Shown: positions 25,570-35,250, numbered from the stretch's first letter. The stretch is 64,000 nt of DNA from Ruminococcaceae bacterium BL-4 (GCA_902809935.1 LR778134.1:310001-374000); one strand, 5' to 3'. Notes: generated by a model from the sequence alone, not told the origin. Made by a program: numbers and translations.

Positions 25570-26403
25570 GTGATTATTATTAAAGCTCTAACTGAAAATA
25601 CTGCGGCATCCAAAGACTTTGGCTGTGAGCACGGACTAAGCCTGTATGTAGAAACCCCAAAACACCACCTACTGTTTGACACCGGAGCCAGCCGTCTGTT
25701 TGCAGAAAACGCTGCAAAACTAAAGGTTGATATTTCAGAAGTTGATGTTGCCATTCTATCCCATGGGCACTATGACCACGGCGGTGGACTGAAAACTTTT
25801 TTGCAGCAAAACAGTCAAGCAAAAGTATATGCAAACGAACGAGTCTTTGAGCCGCATTATGCTCATCGACCCGATGGAACCAACGCTTATATTGGCCTAG
25901 ATTCCACGCTTTTGCCTAACGAACGTTTTGTATTTTGCGGGGGAACCCGCAAAATTGATGAGGAATTGGAGCTGTTTTCAGAAGTCCAAGAAAAAACGCC
26001 TATCCCCTCTGGAAATGCGGATTTGTACCAAAAAGTTGGGGATACTTTTTTACCGGACGATTTTGCCCATGAGCAAAATTTGGTCATCCGGCAAAATGGA
26101 AAGGCTTTGCTGATTGCGGGGTGTGCTCATCGCGGAATTCTCAACATTGTTCGACAATTTAAAGAGGACAATGGTCGTTTTCCAGATGTCGTGATTGGCG
26201 GATTTCATCTTTTTAGCCGTGGATCTGGGAAAAATGAAGCGCCCCAAGCCGTTGATACTCTTGCGCGGGAACTTAAAAAAACCGGCACACAGTATTACAC
26301 CTGTCATTGCACAGGAGAAGAAGCTTATCACCGGTTGAAGGCAATTATGGAAGATCAGATCGGTTATCTGTCAGCCGGAAGTCACTTGGTCATCAATTTT
26401 TAA
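25570..26403 (+). CDS. MBL-fold metallohydrolase
   Basis: The 277-residue protein starts at GTG after GGAGG. Metal-binding motif SHGHYDHGGGL lies near residues 64-74, further ligand regions are IAGCAHRGILNIV and the C-terminal YTCHCTG, and GGFHLF is present. It resembles the MBL proteins annotated as 7,8-dihydropterin-6-methyl-4-aminobenzene-phosphate synthase-like, common beside NifX/DUF134 genes. The substrate is not known. It is probably co-transcribed with DUF134 and the NifX-like gene. Confidence 0.9.
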   Translation: MIIIKALTENTAASKDFGCEHGLSLYVETPKHHLLFDTGASRLFAENAAKLKVDISEVDVAILSHGHYDHGGGLKTFLQQNSQAKVYANERVFEPHYAHRPDGTNAYIGLDSTLLPNERFVFCGGTRKIDEELELFSEVQEKTPIPSGNADLYQKVGDTFLPDDFAHEQNLVIRQNGKALLIAGCAHRGILNIVRQFKEDNGRFPDVVIGGFHLFSRGSGKNEAPQAVDTLARELKKTGTQYYTCHCTGEEAYHRLKAIMEDQIGYLSAGSHLVINF

Positions 26404-26485
26404 AGAGTCAAAACCCCTTTAAAACTGGTTTGATACCGTCAACGAACAGTTGGCGGATTAATTTATTAACTTGGAGGAAAAGAAA

Positions 26486-26845
26486 ATGACAAAAATTGCA
26501 GTTGCTTCTAACAACAAAAATGTAACGGGACATTTCGGACACTGTGACAACTTTCTGTTGTATGACGTAGAAAACGACAAGATTGTAAAAGAAGAATCAG
26601 TCGCTAATCCCGGCCACAAACCAGGATTTCTCCCCAATTTTCTTGCTGATAAGGGCGTCAAGGTTATCATCAGCGGCAGCATGGGTCAGGGCGCTGTAGA
26701 CATTTTTAATGAGCGAAATGTTGAAGTGATTACCGGCGCATCCGGCGATGCAAAAACGGCAGCGGAACGTTACCTAAAGGGTGAACTAAAATCGACCGGC
26801 AGCATCTGCCACGAACATCAGCATCATGACGAATGCGGCGAATAA
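26486..26845 (+). CDS. NifX/NifB-type iron-molybdenum cofactor-binding family protein
   Basis: The 119-residue protein has MTKIAVASNNKNVTGHFGHCDNFLLYDVEN, the NifX/NafY cofactor-binding fold, with GQGAVDIFNERNVEVITGASGDAKTAAERYLKGEL after it. The C-terminus is His-rich (CHEHQHHDECGE) and may bind metal. The start at 26486 follows GGAGG. There are no nitrogenase genes, so it is one of the stand-alone members that probably shuttle iron-sulfur or other metal clusters. Confidence 0.9.
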   Translation: MTKIAVASNNKNVTGHFGHCDNFLLYDVENDKIVKEESVANPGHKPGFLPNFLADKGVKVIISGSMGQGAVDIFNERNVEVITGASGDAKTAAERYLKGELKSTGSICHEHQHHDECGE

Positions 26846-26918
26846 AGGCGTTTAAAAGCGAAAAACATGATGTAAATGAAGCCAGGCATTGATTCAAAAA
26901 TATAAGTTTATAAAAAAA

Positions 26919-26957
26919 GAAATCCCTTCGATGATGAAATCGCATCGGAGGGATTTC
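26919..26957. terminator. Terminator between convergent genes
   Basis: A 15-bp near-perfect stem (GAAATCCCTTCGATG with CATCGGAGGGATTTC) is flanked by an A-run and CTTTTTT. It serves the NifX-like gene and the facing coat-like gene. Confidence 0.8.
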
Positions 26958-26979
26958 CTTTTTTAACACAAAAATGGTC

Positions 26980-27435
26980 TCAGGAATACATGCCGTTCTT
27001 ATTCATATAATCGTAAATCATTTTCCCGTGTTCCTGTTCTTCGGCCTGAATCTGATTCAATACTTTTCGGACATTTTCCTCTTTAAATTCAAATACACAA
27101 ACGTCATAAGAATGAGAGACATATTTTTCGCCCGAAAGTGCATCTGTGCACAAAAAGCTGTCCTCATCTTTGTTTTGGTTTTGAGACATTCCATAGGTAG
27201 CTGTAAATGTAGGCTGCCCTTTGGAACTGCTATCAATGGCCGTGGGAACTGTTCCGTTCTCAATATCCTGAATCAGCTCTCCATGATGCTGCTCTTCCTT
27301 TGAAATCTGCGTAAACAAATTCTGAAGCTGCGGGTCTGTTGCTTTTTTAGATTCTTTTTGGTACTTTTCGGTAAGAAGTTTTTCCTGTTCTTTTAAGTCT
27401 TTTAAAAGCTCTGTTTCTTTTTGTGTTAACTGCAT
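26980..27435 (-). CDS. CotF-like ferritin-fold spore coat protein
   Basis: The 151-residue protein starts MQLTQKETELLKDLKEQEKLLTEKYQKES, characteristic of Coat F domain (COG5577) proteins. Two helical repeats contain EEQHHGELI and EEQEHGKMI, which recall ferritin/rubrerythrin metal-binding helices. Known members are spore coat components. The retained E-x2-H pairs mean metal binding cannot be excluded. Single gene behind a good ribosome site; no sporulation promoter was identified. Confidence 0.8.
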   Translation of the reverse strand: MQLTQKETELLKDLKEQEKLLTEKYQKESKKATDPQLQNLFTQISKEEQHHGELIQDIENGTVPTAIDSSSKGQPTFTATYGMSQNQNKDEDSFLCTDALSGEKYVSHSYDVCVFEFKEENVRKVLNQIQAEEQEHGKMIYDYMNKNGMYS

Positions 27436-27651
27436 AATAAATCACCTTCCGTTTCTAATATTCACAAAAAAAAATCAATTTATGCACCGAATTTATTTTT
27501 GATCTGTTTTTATTAACAAAATAAGGAATTTATTTATCTGCCGGAATTTTGTACCCCTTTTTCTTACTTTCTGAATAAGATAAAGAACAGAACAATTATA
27601 TTTACTTTTTTAGAGCGTTCCCTTTTTATTTTGCAAAAGCGGGGTGTATTT

Positions 27652-29508
27652 ATGTGTGGAATTGCCGGATTTTGTGATTTCCAAGAAAATTTTACAACAG
27701 AACAGGAAAAGTGGAATCAGATTCTAATTGATATGCGGACTTCCGTTGCCCACCGCGGCAGCGATCAATCGGGAGAATATCTACGGAAAAACATTGGATT
27801 TTCCCACGCAAGACTTTCGATCCGTGATATCTTAGGCGGCGCTCAACCGATGATTCGAAAAGCAGGCGATTTTGAATATGCAATCGTCTACAACGGAGAA
27901 ATTTATAATACAGAAAACCTCAGACCAGCTCTCGAACAAGCAGGATATCATTTTCAAACTACTTCCGATACGGAAGTAATCCTCTATGCCTATATGGAAT
28001 ACGGCATGGACTTTGTTTCGAAACTCAATGGGATTTTCGCCTTCGGAATTTGGGATGGCAAAAAGAATCAGCTTCTTTTATATCGGGATCGCGTAGGAGT
28101 TAAACCATTATTCTATACGCTAAAGAATGATTCTCTTGTTTTCGGTTCCGAAATAAAGGCTTTATTCTGTCATCCATATATAAAGCCAGAAGTGAATCTC
28201 GACAGTTTCCGAGAGATTTTTGGAATTGGGCCTGCAAGAACTCCAGGCTGCGGCGTATTCAAAGGGATCTGTGAGGTAAAACCGGGAACCTGTGTTGTCT
28301 TTTCAAAAGACGGGTTTCACCAATTCACTTATTGGAAACTAAACGCCAAAGAGCATACGGACAGTTATGAAAAGACAGTGGATACCGTTTCTTTTCTGGT
28401 CCGGGATTCGATTACTAGACAGATGGTAGCAGATGTTCCTGTCTGCAGTTTTCTTTCCGGAGGAATCGATTCCAGCATTGTCACCGCCGTGGCAGCTGAT
28501 TTTTTGCAAAAGAATGGTTCTCTTCTCAATACCTTTTCTTTTGATTTTGTGGACAATGATAAAAACTTTCGTTCCAATTCGTTTCAGCCGGCACAGGATC
28601 GTCCGTTCGTAGATAAAATGCTCAAAGTTTGCCACACTCATCATACCTATCTGGAATGCGATGAATACCAGCTGGTCGATTCTCTATTTGACGCCGTCAC
28701 CGCAAAGGATCTTCCCGGTATGACCGATGTAGACGGTTCTCTTCTTTATTTTTGCTCTCTTGTAAAGCAGCAGAATAAAGTTGCACTTACCGGCGAATGT
28801 GCCGACGAAATCTTCGGCGGATATCCATGGTTTTACCGCAAAGATCTTTTTGAAACCGATGGATTTCCGTGGTCCAAAGATTCATCTGCGAGGACGGTCC
28901 TTTTAAATGATGATTTTATTAAAAAACTAAACATCAACGAATACTCTCATAGCAGATACGAAGAATCTCTGCACGATGTTCCCTATCTAGAGGGAGAAAC
29001 GGCAGAAGAAAAACGGCGGCGCGAAATCAGCTTTCTAAATATTCGGTGGTTTATGCAGACGCTTCTCGACCGCATGGATCGAACCAGCATGGCTTATGGC
29101 CTAGAAGCTAGAGTACCGTTTGCAGACCATCGCATCATTGAATATCTTTACAATGTGCCGTGGAACATGAAATATCAGCATGGAGTAGAAAAAGCACTTT
29201 TGCGGGACGCCTGTAAAGATCTTTTGCCGGATGAAATTCTTCATCGCAAAAAGAGCCCCTATCCAAAGACGTACAGCCCAAATTATGAAAAGCTTTTAGC
29301 TGAGCGGTTCTCAGCACTTTTAAAGGATCCAAATGCACCGGTAAATGCTTTTCTTGATCCAAAAAAAGCAGATCTCTTTTTATCCTCTCCAAAAGATTAT
29401 GGAAAACCATGGTTTGGACAGCTGATGGCAGCTCCTCAAATGATGGCCTATATTCTGCAGATCGAAGACTGGATGGAAAAATATCACCTTCAACCATGTC
29501 TCTCTTAA
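27652..29508 (+). CDS. asnB: Asparagine synthase (glutamine-hydrolysing)
   Basis: The 618-residue protein begins MCGIAGF, placing the catalytic Cys right after the initiator Met, as required for class II glutaminase activity. The start at 27652 follows GGGGTG. The glutaminase domain covers about residues 1-210. The synthetase domain has the PP-loop SFLSGGIDSSIV near 262-273 and GECADEIFGGYPWF later. It makes asparagine from aspartate, glutamine and ATP. It is a single gene, convergent with a LysR gene. Confidence 0.94.
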   Translation: MCGIAGFCDFQENFTTEQEKWNQILIDMRTSVAHRGSDQSGEYLRKNIGFSHARLSIRDILGGAQPMIRKAGDFEYAIVYNGEIYNTENLRPALEQAGYHFQTTSDTEVILYAYMEYGMDFVSKLNGIFAFGIWDGKKNQLLLYRDRVGVKPLFYTLKNDSLVFGSEIKALFCHPYIKPEVNLDSFREIFGIGPARTPGCGVFKGICEVKPGTCVVFSKDGFHQFTYWKLNAKEHTDSYEKTVDTVSFLVRDSITRQMVADVPVCSFLSGGIDSSIVTAVAADFLQKNGSLLNTFSFDFVDNDKNFRSNSFQPAQDRPFVDKMLKVCHTHHTYLECDEYQLVDSLFDAVTAKDLPGMTDVDGSLLYFCSLVKQQNKVALTGECADEIFGGYPWFYRKDLFETDGFPWSKDSSARTVLLNDDFIKKLNINEYSHSRYEESLHDVPYLEGETAEEKRRREISFLNIRWFMQTLLDRMDRTSMAYGLEARVPFADHRIIEYLYNVPWNMKYQHGVEKALLRDACKDLLPDEILHRKKSPYPKTYSPNYEKLLAERFSALLKDPNAPVNAFLDPKKADLFLSSPKDYGKPWFGQLMAAPQMMAYILQIEDWMEKYHLQPCLS

Positions 29509-29516
29509 ATTTGATT

Positions 29517-30401
29517 TCATAAAATTTCTTTCTGATGCTGTTCTAAATTTTGCAGTAAAAAATTCACAAAATAACGTGCTCCCATCGGCAGTGTCTTTCT
29601 GTCTCGAAACGCAAGGGAAATCGTTCGTTTCATGACTGGCCTGATCGGACGAATCACAACATTTTTGTGATTGATTTTCCTCAGCACCAACTGATACAAT
29701 GCAGAAACACCAAGCCCCTGTTCTACCATCGCAATAATTGTATCATCATCAATCACGCGATAACGGATATCCGGAGTCAGCGAAAGACTTCGAAAAACAT
29801 TGAGCGGCACACTGTATTCCCCTTCTCCCAAAAGAATAAACGGCTCTTGCGCAAGCTCTTTCACTTCAACATGGGAAAAGGAAGTCAAAGGATGATTTTT
29901 GGGCAGTACCGCCATCATCTCATCTTCACAAAGTGGGATGGTCTCCAGGCCGCTGACTGCATCTGGATTGAGAAATCCAAAATCCACACGCCCTTCTTTG
30001 ATCCATTGGGCAATTGTCGTATATTCTCCCTGGTCCAATACAAACTGCACCATTGGATAAAGTTTCCGAAATTCTTTCATTGCACGCGGTAAAAAGCTGC
30101 GGCTTACACTGGTAAATGTTCCAATCCGGACCACCGCATTTTGAAGGCCATGCATCTCCAGCACTTTCCCTTCAAGACGCCGATGTGCTGCGCAAAGTGC
30201 CTGCAGATAAGGCAGATATTCTTTTCCATCCGCTGTCAGCTCTACCCGATTTTTTGTCCGCTGCAAAAGCGCTGTGGAAAGCTCTTCTTCCAAAGCTTTT
30301 ACATTTTGGCTTACTGCGGATTGGGTATAACCGAGCTGATGAGCAGCTTTGGTAAAACTTCCGGTCTCGACCACTTGTAAAAAGACTTCATATCTAGTCA
30401 T
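29517..30401 (-). CDS. LysR-family regulator, divergent from azlCD
   Basis: The 294-residue protein has an N-terminal HTH (ETGSFTKAAHQLGYTQSAVSQNVKALEEEL) and a periplasmic-binding-like effector domain (VRIGTFTSVSRSFLPRAMKEF). It is divergent from azlC across about 100 bp, the usual arrangement for a regulator of branched-chain amino acid exporters. Regulation of azlCD is inferred from position. Confidence 0.93.
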   Translation of the reverse strand: MTRYEVFLQVVETGSFTKAAHQLGYTQSAVSQNVKALEEELSTALLQRTKNRVELTADGKEYLPYLQALCAAHRRLEGKVLEMHGLQNAVVRIGTFTSVSRSFLPRAMKEFRKLYPMVQFVLDQGEYTTIAQWIKEGRVDFGFLNPDAVSGLETIPLCEDEMMAVLPKNHPLTSFSHVEVKELAQEPFILLGEGEYSVPLNVFRSLSLTPDIRYRVIDDDTIIAMVEQGLGVSALYQLVLRKINHKNVVIRPIRPVMKRTISLAFRDRKTLPMGARYFVNFLLQNLEQHQKEIL

Positions 30402-30498
30402 ATTTTCACCTATCCCATTAGTTTTTCTAATGAATCAATTATAACAATTTGTTTTACTAATTGTAAAGAAACAGGTATACTATTTTTTAAGAAAAACA

Positions 30499-31245
30499 AT
30501 GGGAAAGAAGTTAACTAAAAATATGAATCGTATGGAATATAAAATCGGAATCTGGGACGGGGTGCCTGTTGGAATTGGATACTTTTCCGTCAGCTTTGGA
30601 TTTGGTGCCTTGGCAGCATCTCACGGAATCAGTGCATGGGATGCTGCAGTGATTTCCTTTTCGAATCTGACGAGCGCCGGTCAATTTGCAGGGTTAACTG
30701 CAATTACAGCGGGAGCTTCTCTTTGGGAACTCATTTTGACACAGTTAGTCATCAACAGCCGTTATGCCCTAATGAGCCTCTCTCTTGGGCAAAAAATGGG
30801 GAGCCGCATCGGTACGCTGCCAAGACTCATCATTGCATTTTTTAACACCGACGAAATTTTCGCTCTGGCGATGGCACGCCAAAAGCCTCTGACGGTTCCC
30901 TATTTGTTGGGCCTCGGCCTAACTCCAATGATCGGCTGGACCGGTGGGACGCTTGCCGGTGCTCTGGCAAGTTCTGCACTGCCATTGATGATTCGCACCG
31001 CTCTTGGTGTTGCTCTTTATGGAATGTTTATTGCCATCGTAATCCCCCAGACCCGCGCACAAAAATCCATTTTAGCCGTCACGCTGATTTCCCTTATTCT
31101 CAGTTGTCTTTTTTACTGGATTCCAGTGCTGAACGGTATTTCTTCCAGCCTCTCGGTCATTTTATGCACGGTGATCTCAGCAGCGATTGGCGCGCTCTTA
31201 TTCCCGATAGGCGATGAGAAAAATGCGCAGGAGGCCTTGGTGTGA
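30499..31245 (+). CDS. azlC: AzlC-family branched-chain amino acid exporter subunit
   Basis: The 248-residue membrane protein has the AzlC N-terminal signature (GVPVGIGYFSVSFGFGALA), FSNLTSAGQFAGL and SRYALMSLSLGQKM. It overlaps azlD by 4 bp. AzlC/AzlD homologues (YgaZ/YgaH) export valine, leucine analogues or methionine. The start at 30499 is uncertain; the ATG at 30523 (MNRMEYKIG) is an alternative. Confidence 0.93.
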   Translation: MGKKLTKNMNRMEYKIGIWDGVPVGIGYFSVSFGFGALAASHGISAWDAAVISFSNLTSAGQFAGLTAITAGASLWELILTQLVINSRYALMSLSLGQKMGSRIGTLPRLIIAFFNTDEIFALAMARQKPLTVPYLLGLGLTPMIGWTGGTLAGALASSALPLMIRTALGVALYGMFIAIVIPQTRAQKSILAVTLISLILSCLFYWIPVLNGISSSLSVILCTVISAAIGALLFPIGDEKNAQEALV

Positions 31246-31550
31246 ACATTTATATCTGCATCTTTGCAATGGCCCTGACAACTTATCTGATTCGCATGCT
31301 GCCTCTAACACTTTTTCAAAAAAAGATCAAGAATCGGTTTCTGCGGTCTTTTCTAACTTATGTCCCCTGTGCCTGTTTGACTGCCATGACATTTCCGTCG
31401 ATTCTTTACTCTACAAATTCTCTTATCAGCGGTCTGATTGGCTTTTTGGTCGCTATAATTGTATCCTTTTGGGGAAAAAGTCTGGTTATGGTAGCTGCCT
31501 GCAGCTGCGCTGCGGTTTTTTTAACCGAACAAATCCTCTGCTTTTTTTAA
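31242..31550 (+). CDS. azlD: AzlD-family exporter subunit
   Basis: The 102-residue protein starts at GTG overlapping the azlC stop. It has the AzlD features MALTTYLIRMLPLTLF and SFLTYVPCACLTAMTFPSIL and four hydrophobic segments. It is an obligate partner of AzlC in export. Confidence 0.92.
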   Translation: MNIYICIFAMALTTYLIRMLPLTLFQKKIKNRFLRSFLTYVPCACLTAMTFPSILYSTNSLISGLIGFLVAIIVSFWGKSLVMVAACSCAAVFLTEQILCFF

Positions 31551-31617
31551 AAAGTGTTCTTGCAGAAATAAAAAAAGTTATTTGGCAAAATAAAGTTAAA
31601 AAGAATCCCCTAAGCGG

Positions 31618-31703
31618 TTGACATTTTCTCAAAAAATTCTTAAGATAAAAAGCAATAACAAAGGCGTTCCATTTTTCGAAAAAGCGAAGAATGGAGCGCT
31701 TTT
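31618..31703 (+). promoter_or_regulatory. Promoter and downstream hairpin before the enolase-superfamily gene
   Basis: TTGACA (31618-31623) and TAAGAT (31641-31646) are 17 bp apart. Shortly after the expected start, GCGTTCCATT (31664-31673) pairs with AATGGAGCGC (31690-31699), followed by TTTTATTTTT. The hairpin is either the azlCD terminator or an attenuator in the leader of the next gene. Its place after the promoter favours the second reading, not decisively. Confidence 0.5.
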
Positions 31704-31727
31704 ATTTTTCTAAAAAAGGGGATAAAA

Positions 31728-32858
31728 ATGCATCAAATCAAAAAAATTTCTGCGCAAATTGTACAGATCCCACTAAAGCGTCCTCATGTAATGAGCCTGA
31801 TGACGGTAAAGCACGTCGATTTTTTACTTGTAAAAATCACAGAAGAACAGGGATTGGAAGGCTGGGGAGAAGCTGCCTTTTTAGGCGGCCCTACTTGGTC
31901 GGAAGAAAGTGTAGAAAGTGCTGCCGCTGTGGTCCAAAAATATCTTGCACCCTATCTCATCGGGCAGGAAACAACTCAATTAGAATCTCTGCGCATGCGG
32001 ATGGAACAATTAGTCCGGAGTAATCATTTTGCCAAAGCTGCCGTAGAAATGGCACTCTTCGATCTGACCGGAAAAGTATTTCATCTTCCTGTTTATGAAC
32101 TTCTGGGCGGAAAAGTCCGCAGCAGCGTTCCCATGAGTTGGTCACTCGCAACCGGAGAGATTAAAAAAGAAATTCAGGAAGCAAAGGAAAAATATGCGCA
32201 GGGTTTTCGTATCTTCAAATTTAAAACCGGCGTTCTCTCCCCAGAACAGGATATTGCACGGGTCGCTGCCATCCGGGAACATTTCGGCAAAGACCTTCAC
32301 CTTCGAATTGACGCTAATCAAGGTTGGAGTTTCTTTGAAGCTTTGGAAGCTTTACAAAAAATGGCACCCTATCATCTTGATTTCGCCGAACAACCGCTTC
32401 CGAAAGATGATCGGGAGGGACTTTCCATTTTGACCCAAAAAACACCAATTCCACTCTTAGCCGACGAAAGCCTTGACTCTCTGCAAAATGCCATGGATCT
32501 GATTCGTACCCACACTTTCCATTTGTTCGGAATCAAACTCACAAAGATCGGCGGTCTACTCGGCGGAAAACGTCTTGCCTCTTTGGCCGAAGCTGCCCAC
32601 ATGGCCTGCTATGTAGGCTGTATGATTGAAACCGGCCTTGGAACTGCTGCATATCTGCACTTTGCGGCCTCTACCCCTCAAGTAACTCTCGGATGTGAAC
32701 TGTTTGGACCACTTTTGCTTGCAGATACTATCACTACAAAAGAGCCAAATTATCAAGACAGCTCTATTTTTTTATCAGAAACAGAGTCTGGTTTTGGAGT
32801 GGAAATTGATCCTGCACAACTTAAGCGTTATACAGTTGTTAACCCGATTATCATCTAA
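31728..32858 (+). CDS. Mandelate racemase/muconate lactonizing family enzyme
   Basis: The 376-residue protein has an N-terminal capping domain and a C-terminal barrel of the enolase superfamily. The acid/base KxK motif is FRIFKFKTG (about residues 160-170). Metal ligands are in LRIDANQGW, DFAEQPLP and LLADESLDS, and the opposite lysine is in FGIKLTKIGG. This arrangement is that of the muconate cycloisomerase subgroup, which includes dipeptide epimerases and N-succinylamino acid racemases. The exact reaction cannot be read from sequence. Neighbours are azlCD and, past a terminator, a LysR/NhaC pair. Confidence 0.9.
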   Translation: MHQIKKISAQIVQIPLKRPHVMSLMTVKHVDFLLVKITEEQGLEGWGEAAFLGGPTWSEESVESAAAVVQKYLAPYLIGQETTQLESLRMRMEQLVRSNHFAKAAVEMALFDLTGKVFHLPVYELLGGKVRSSVPMSWSLATGEIKKEIQEAKEKYAQGFRIFKFKTGVLSPEQDIARVAAIREHFGKDLHLRIDANQGWSFFEALEALQKMAPYHLDFAEQPLPKDDREGLSILTQKTPIPLLADESLDSLQNAMDLIRTHTFHLFGIKLTKIGGLLGGKRLASLAEAAHMACYVGCMIETGLGTAAYLHFAASTPQVTLGCELFGPLLLADTITTKEPNYQDSSIFLSETESGFGVEIDPAQLKRYTVVNPIII

Positions 32859-32877
32859 TAAAATCTTAAAACAGTAT

Positions 32878-32914
32878 AAAATCGGCCCATAGAAAGCTTC
32901 TATGGACCGATTTT
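32878..32914. terminator. Terminator between convergent genes
   Basis: A stem AAAATCGGCCCATAGAA/TTCTATGGACCGATTTT with one mismatch and a 3-nt loop is followed by TATTTT. Its right arm touches the stop of the convergent LysR gene. Confidence 0.75.
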
Positions 32915-33843
32915 TATTTTTTAAAATACAATTTTTCTGTAATTTCAATAAAATGAGTAATTAAAGTCTGTGCATAAGATTGTTTCAGCCAAGCAAACCG
33001 AATCCAATACCTCGTGTCTTCTGGAAAATGAAAAACTTCCATTTTTGAAAGCTGCTTTTCGGAAAGAACCGCCTGTGCCAAAATTTTGGGAGAAAAACAA
33101 GCTCCCATATTCTTTGCACAGAGTTCCAAAAGCGTTTCGATATTGCCCCCCTCCACCCTGATATCAGGAATAAAACCAGCCTGTGCAATCAAATGCCGCC
33201 CAATTCTTCCGGCAATATCTTTTTGCCCATTCATTAAAAACGGACATTTTTCCAATGGAGTAACCTTTTTTTCTTCCCGGATTTTTCGAACCACCTGTTT
33301 TACACAATCTCCATAAAGTTGAGATAACAGCTCTTTTCCTACTAAGAGCGCTACCTCTTCTTCATAAAAATCGCGTACCTGAACTTCATTTAAAGGAGTC
33401 AGGAAACCTGCAATTGCCAAATCGATTTCCCTTTTTAAAAGTTTCTGCTGTAAAATATCATTCAGATCTTCCACCAATTGAATCTCAATGTTAGGGTATT
33501 TGTCTTGATATTCTTTGAGAATTTTCGGCATCAACGCATGCTCCCTCGTATAGGCAATTCCAATACGGAGGCAGCCTTTCTGATCGCCGGAAATCTCTCC
33601 AAATTCCTGCTGCATCTCTTCATATTTTCCCGAAAATTCTTCTGCATAATTTAAAAATATCCGACCCTCATAAGTCAGTTCCAGCGGGATTTTTCTTTGA
33701 AACAGCTTACATCCCAACTCTTGTTCAATCGCGGCAATTTGGGCACTTAAAGTCTGCTGCGTAATATAAAGGCGCTCTGCGGCTCTGGTAAAGCTGCGTT
33801 CCTGCGCGACCATTAAAAAATAGTGTATATTTAAAAAATTCAT
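32914..33843 (-). CDS. LysR-family regulator, divergent from the NhaC-type antiporter
   Basis: The 309-residue protein has HTH QERSFTRAAERLYITQQTLSAQI and effector domain GCLRIGIAYTREHALMPKIL. The start at 33843 (MNFLNIHYF) follows AGGAGA; the upstream ATG at 33903 lacks a site. It is divergent from the NhaC-type gene and is its likely regulator. Confidence 0.92.
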   Translation of the reverse strand: MNFLNIHYFLMVAQERSFTRAAERLYITQQTLSAQIAAIEQELGCKLFQRKIPLELTYEGRIFLNYAEEFSGKYEEMQQEFGEISGDQKGCLRIGIAYTREHALMPKILKEYQDKYPNIEIQLVEDLNDILQQKLLKREIDLAIAGFLTPLNEVQVRDFYEEEVALLVGKELLSQLYGDCVKQVVRKIREEKKVTPLEKCPFLMNGQKDIAGRIGRHLIAQAGFIPDIRVEGGNIETLLELCAKNMGACFSPKILAQAVLSEKQLSKMEVFHFPEDTRYWIRFAWLKQSYAQTLITHFIEITEKLYFKK

Positions 33844-33947
33844 TCTCTTTCTCCTGTTACAGTATTTTAGCTGTATTTTATATCGTAAATAACAGTTTGA
33901 CAATGGTTTTTATAAAATTTATACTGGAATTGAAAAGAGGCTTTCTG

Positions 33948-35246
33948 ATGGAAACTGCTACTTTACTGCTTTTTGCAGCTGCTCTATTTTGCTGTGTCCT
34001 TTTTAATTTTCCCATTTTATATGCGCTGGTCTTTGGATATTTTTTATTTTGTTTTTATGGGCTGCAAAAAGGAAAAAAGCCACAGGAACTTTTGAAAATG
34101 TCCCTTACAGGAATTAAAACTGTTAAAAATATTTTGATTGTCTTTCTATTAATCGGAATGATCACCGCCTTATGGCGTGCAGCAGGGACAATTCCTGCTA
34201 TTATTTCGGATTCTTTCGGACTAATGCTTCCTTCTTTTTTCCTTGTAATTACATTTCTTTTAAATTGTTTGGTTTCCTTTTTAACAGGAACTGCCTTTGG
34301 GTCAGCAGCCACCATGGGAGTCATCACGATGGCAATCGGAAACGCGATGGGCTTAGATCCCGCCTTTCTCGGAGGAGCCATTCTCTCTGGAGTCTATTTT
34401 GGAGACCGCTGTTCTCCAATGTCTACCAGTGCACTTTTAGTCAGTGAACTGACTAAAACAAACCTTTTTACAAATATCCGTAAAATGTTTTTTACCGCGA
34501 TTGTTCCCTTTTCTATTTCTTGTATATTATATATTTTTTTAGGATTTACTAAGAATTCAGAATCTAATTCGATTGGAATAAAAGAAATTTTTGAAACAAA
34601 TTTTAATCTTTCCTTTTTAACTTTAATTCCCGCAATCTTAATTTTAGTGTTATCTTGCTTTAAAATTTCAGTTAAAATCACGATGTCTCTCAGCATCCTT
34701 TCTGCCGTTGGAATTGCTTTTTGGATACAAGGCCTAGAACCTACCCAATTATTCCACCTGCTGATTTTCGGCTACCATGCACAAGATCCTGTTCTTGCAA
34801 AATTAATCGATGGAGGCGGCATCCTTTCGATGGTGAATGTTACCGCGATTGTTTGTCTTTCCTCTTGTTATGCCGGAATTTTTAACGGCACCGGTCTTCT
34901 TATCAATTTGAAAGAAAATATTAAAAAACTTGGCCAGAAGATTTCTCCCTATGGCAGTCTCCTCTGCACTTCTATCGGAACTGCAGTGATTGCCTGCAAC
35001 CAAACCCTTTCCATTATGCTAACCCATCAGCTTTGCAACGAAATGATTTCTGACCATGAAGAAATGGCAATCAATCTTGAAAACACCGTAGTCGTTTTGG
35101 CCCCCCTTATCCCTTGGTCCATCGCAGGAGGGGTCCCACTGGCTGCAGTAGGTGCACCCCAAATCAGTCTTTTATTCGCCTTCTATTTATACCTGATTCC
35201 TCTGTGGAACTTTTTTAAAACTACTTATAAAAAACAAACTAATTAA
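33948..35246 (+). CDS. NhaC-family Na+/H+ antiporter-like transporter
   Basis: The 432-residue membrane protein has about eleven hydrophobic segments. Family motifs include TGTAFGSAATMGVITMAIG, GAILSGVYFGDRCSPMSTSALL and a late EEMAINLENTVVVLAPLIPW. NhaC relatives exchange Na+/H+, malate/lactate or amino acids, and the GDRCSPxS motif is common to all. The start at 33948 follows AAGAGG. Substrate undetermined; the divergent LysR suggests a metabolite rather than housekeeping Na+. Confidence 0.88.
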   Translation: METATLLLFAAALFCCVLFNFPILYALVFGYFLFCFYGLQKGKKPQELLKMSLTGIKTVKNILIVFLLIGMITALWRAAGTIPAIISDSFGLMLPSFFLVITFLLNCLVSFLTGTAFGSAATMGVITMAIGNAMGLDPAFLGGAILSGVYFGDRCSPMSTSALLVSELTKTNLFTNIRKMFFTAIVPFSISCILYIFLGFTKNSESNSIGIKEIFETNFNLSFLTLIPAILILVLSCFKISVKITMSLSILSAVGIAFWIQGLEPTQLFHLLIFGYHAQDPVLAKLIDGGGILSMVNVTAIVCLSSCYAGIFNGTGLLINLKENIKKLGQKISPYGSLLCTSIGTAVIACNQTLSIMLTHQLCNEMISDHEEMAINLENTVVVLAPLIPWSIAGGVPLAAVGAPQISLLFAFYLYLIPLWNFFKTTYKKQTN

Positions 35247-35250
35247 TGAT

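Noticed and set aside
26486-26845. Evidence for nitrogen fixation
   Set aside because: The NifX-like protein is a stand-alone family member; no nitrogenase or Nif assembly genes are present, and the nearby desulfurase is a remnant of uncertain subtype.
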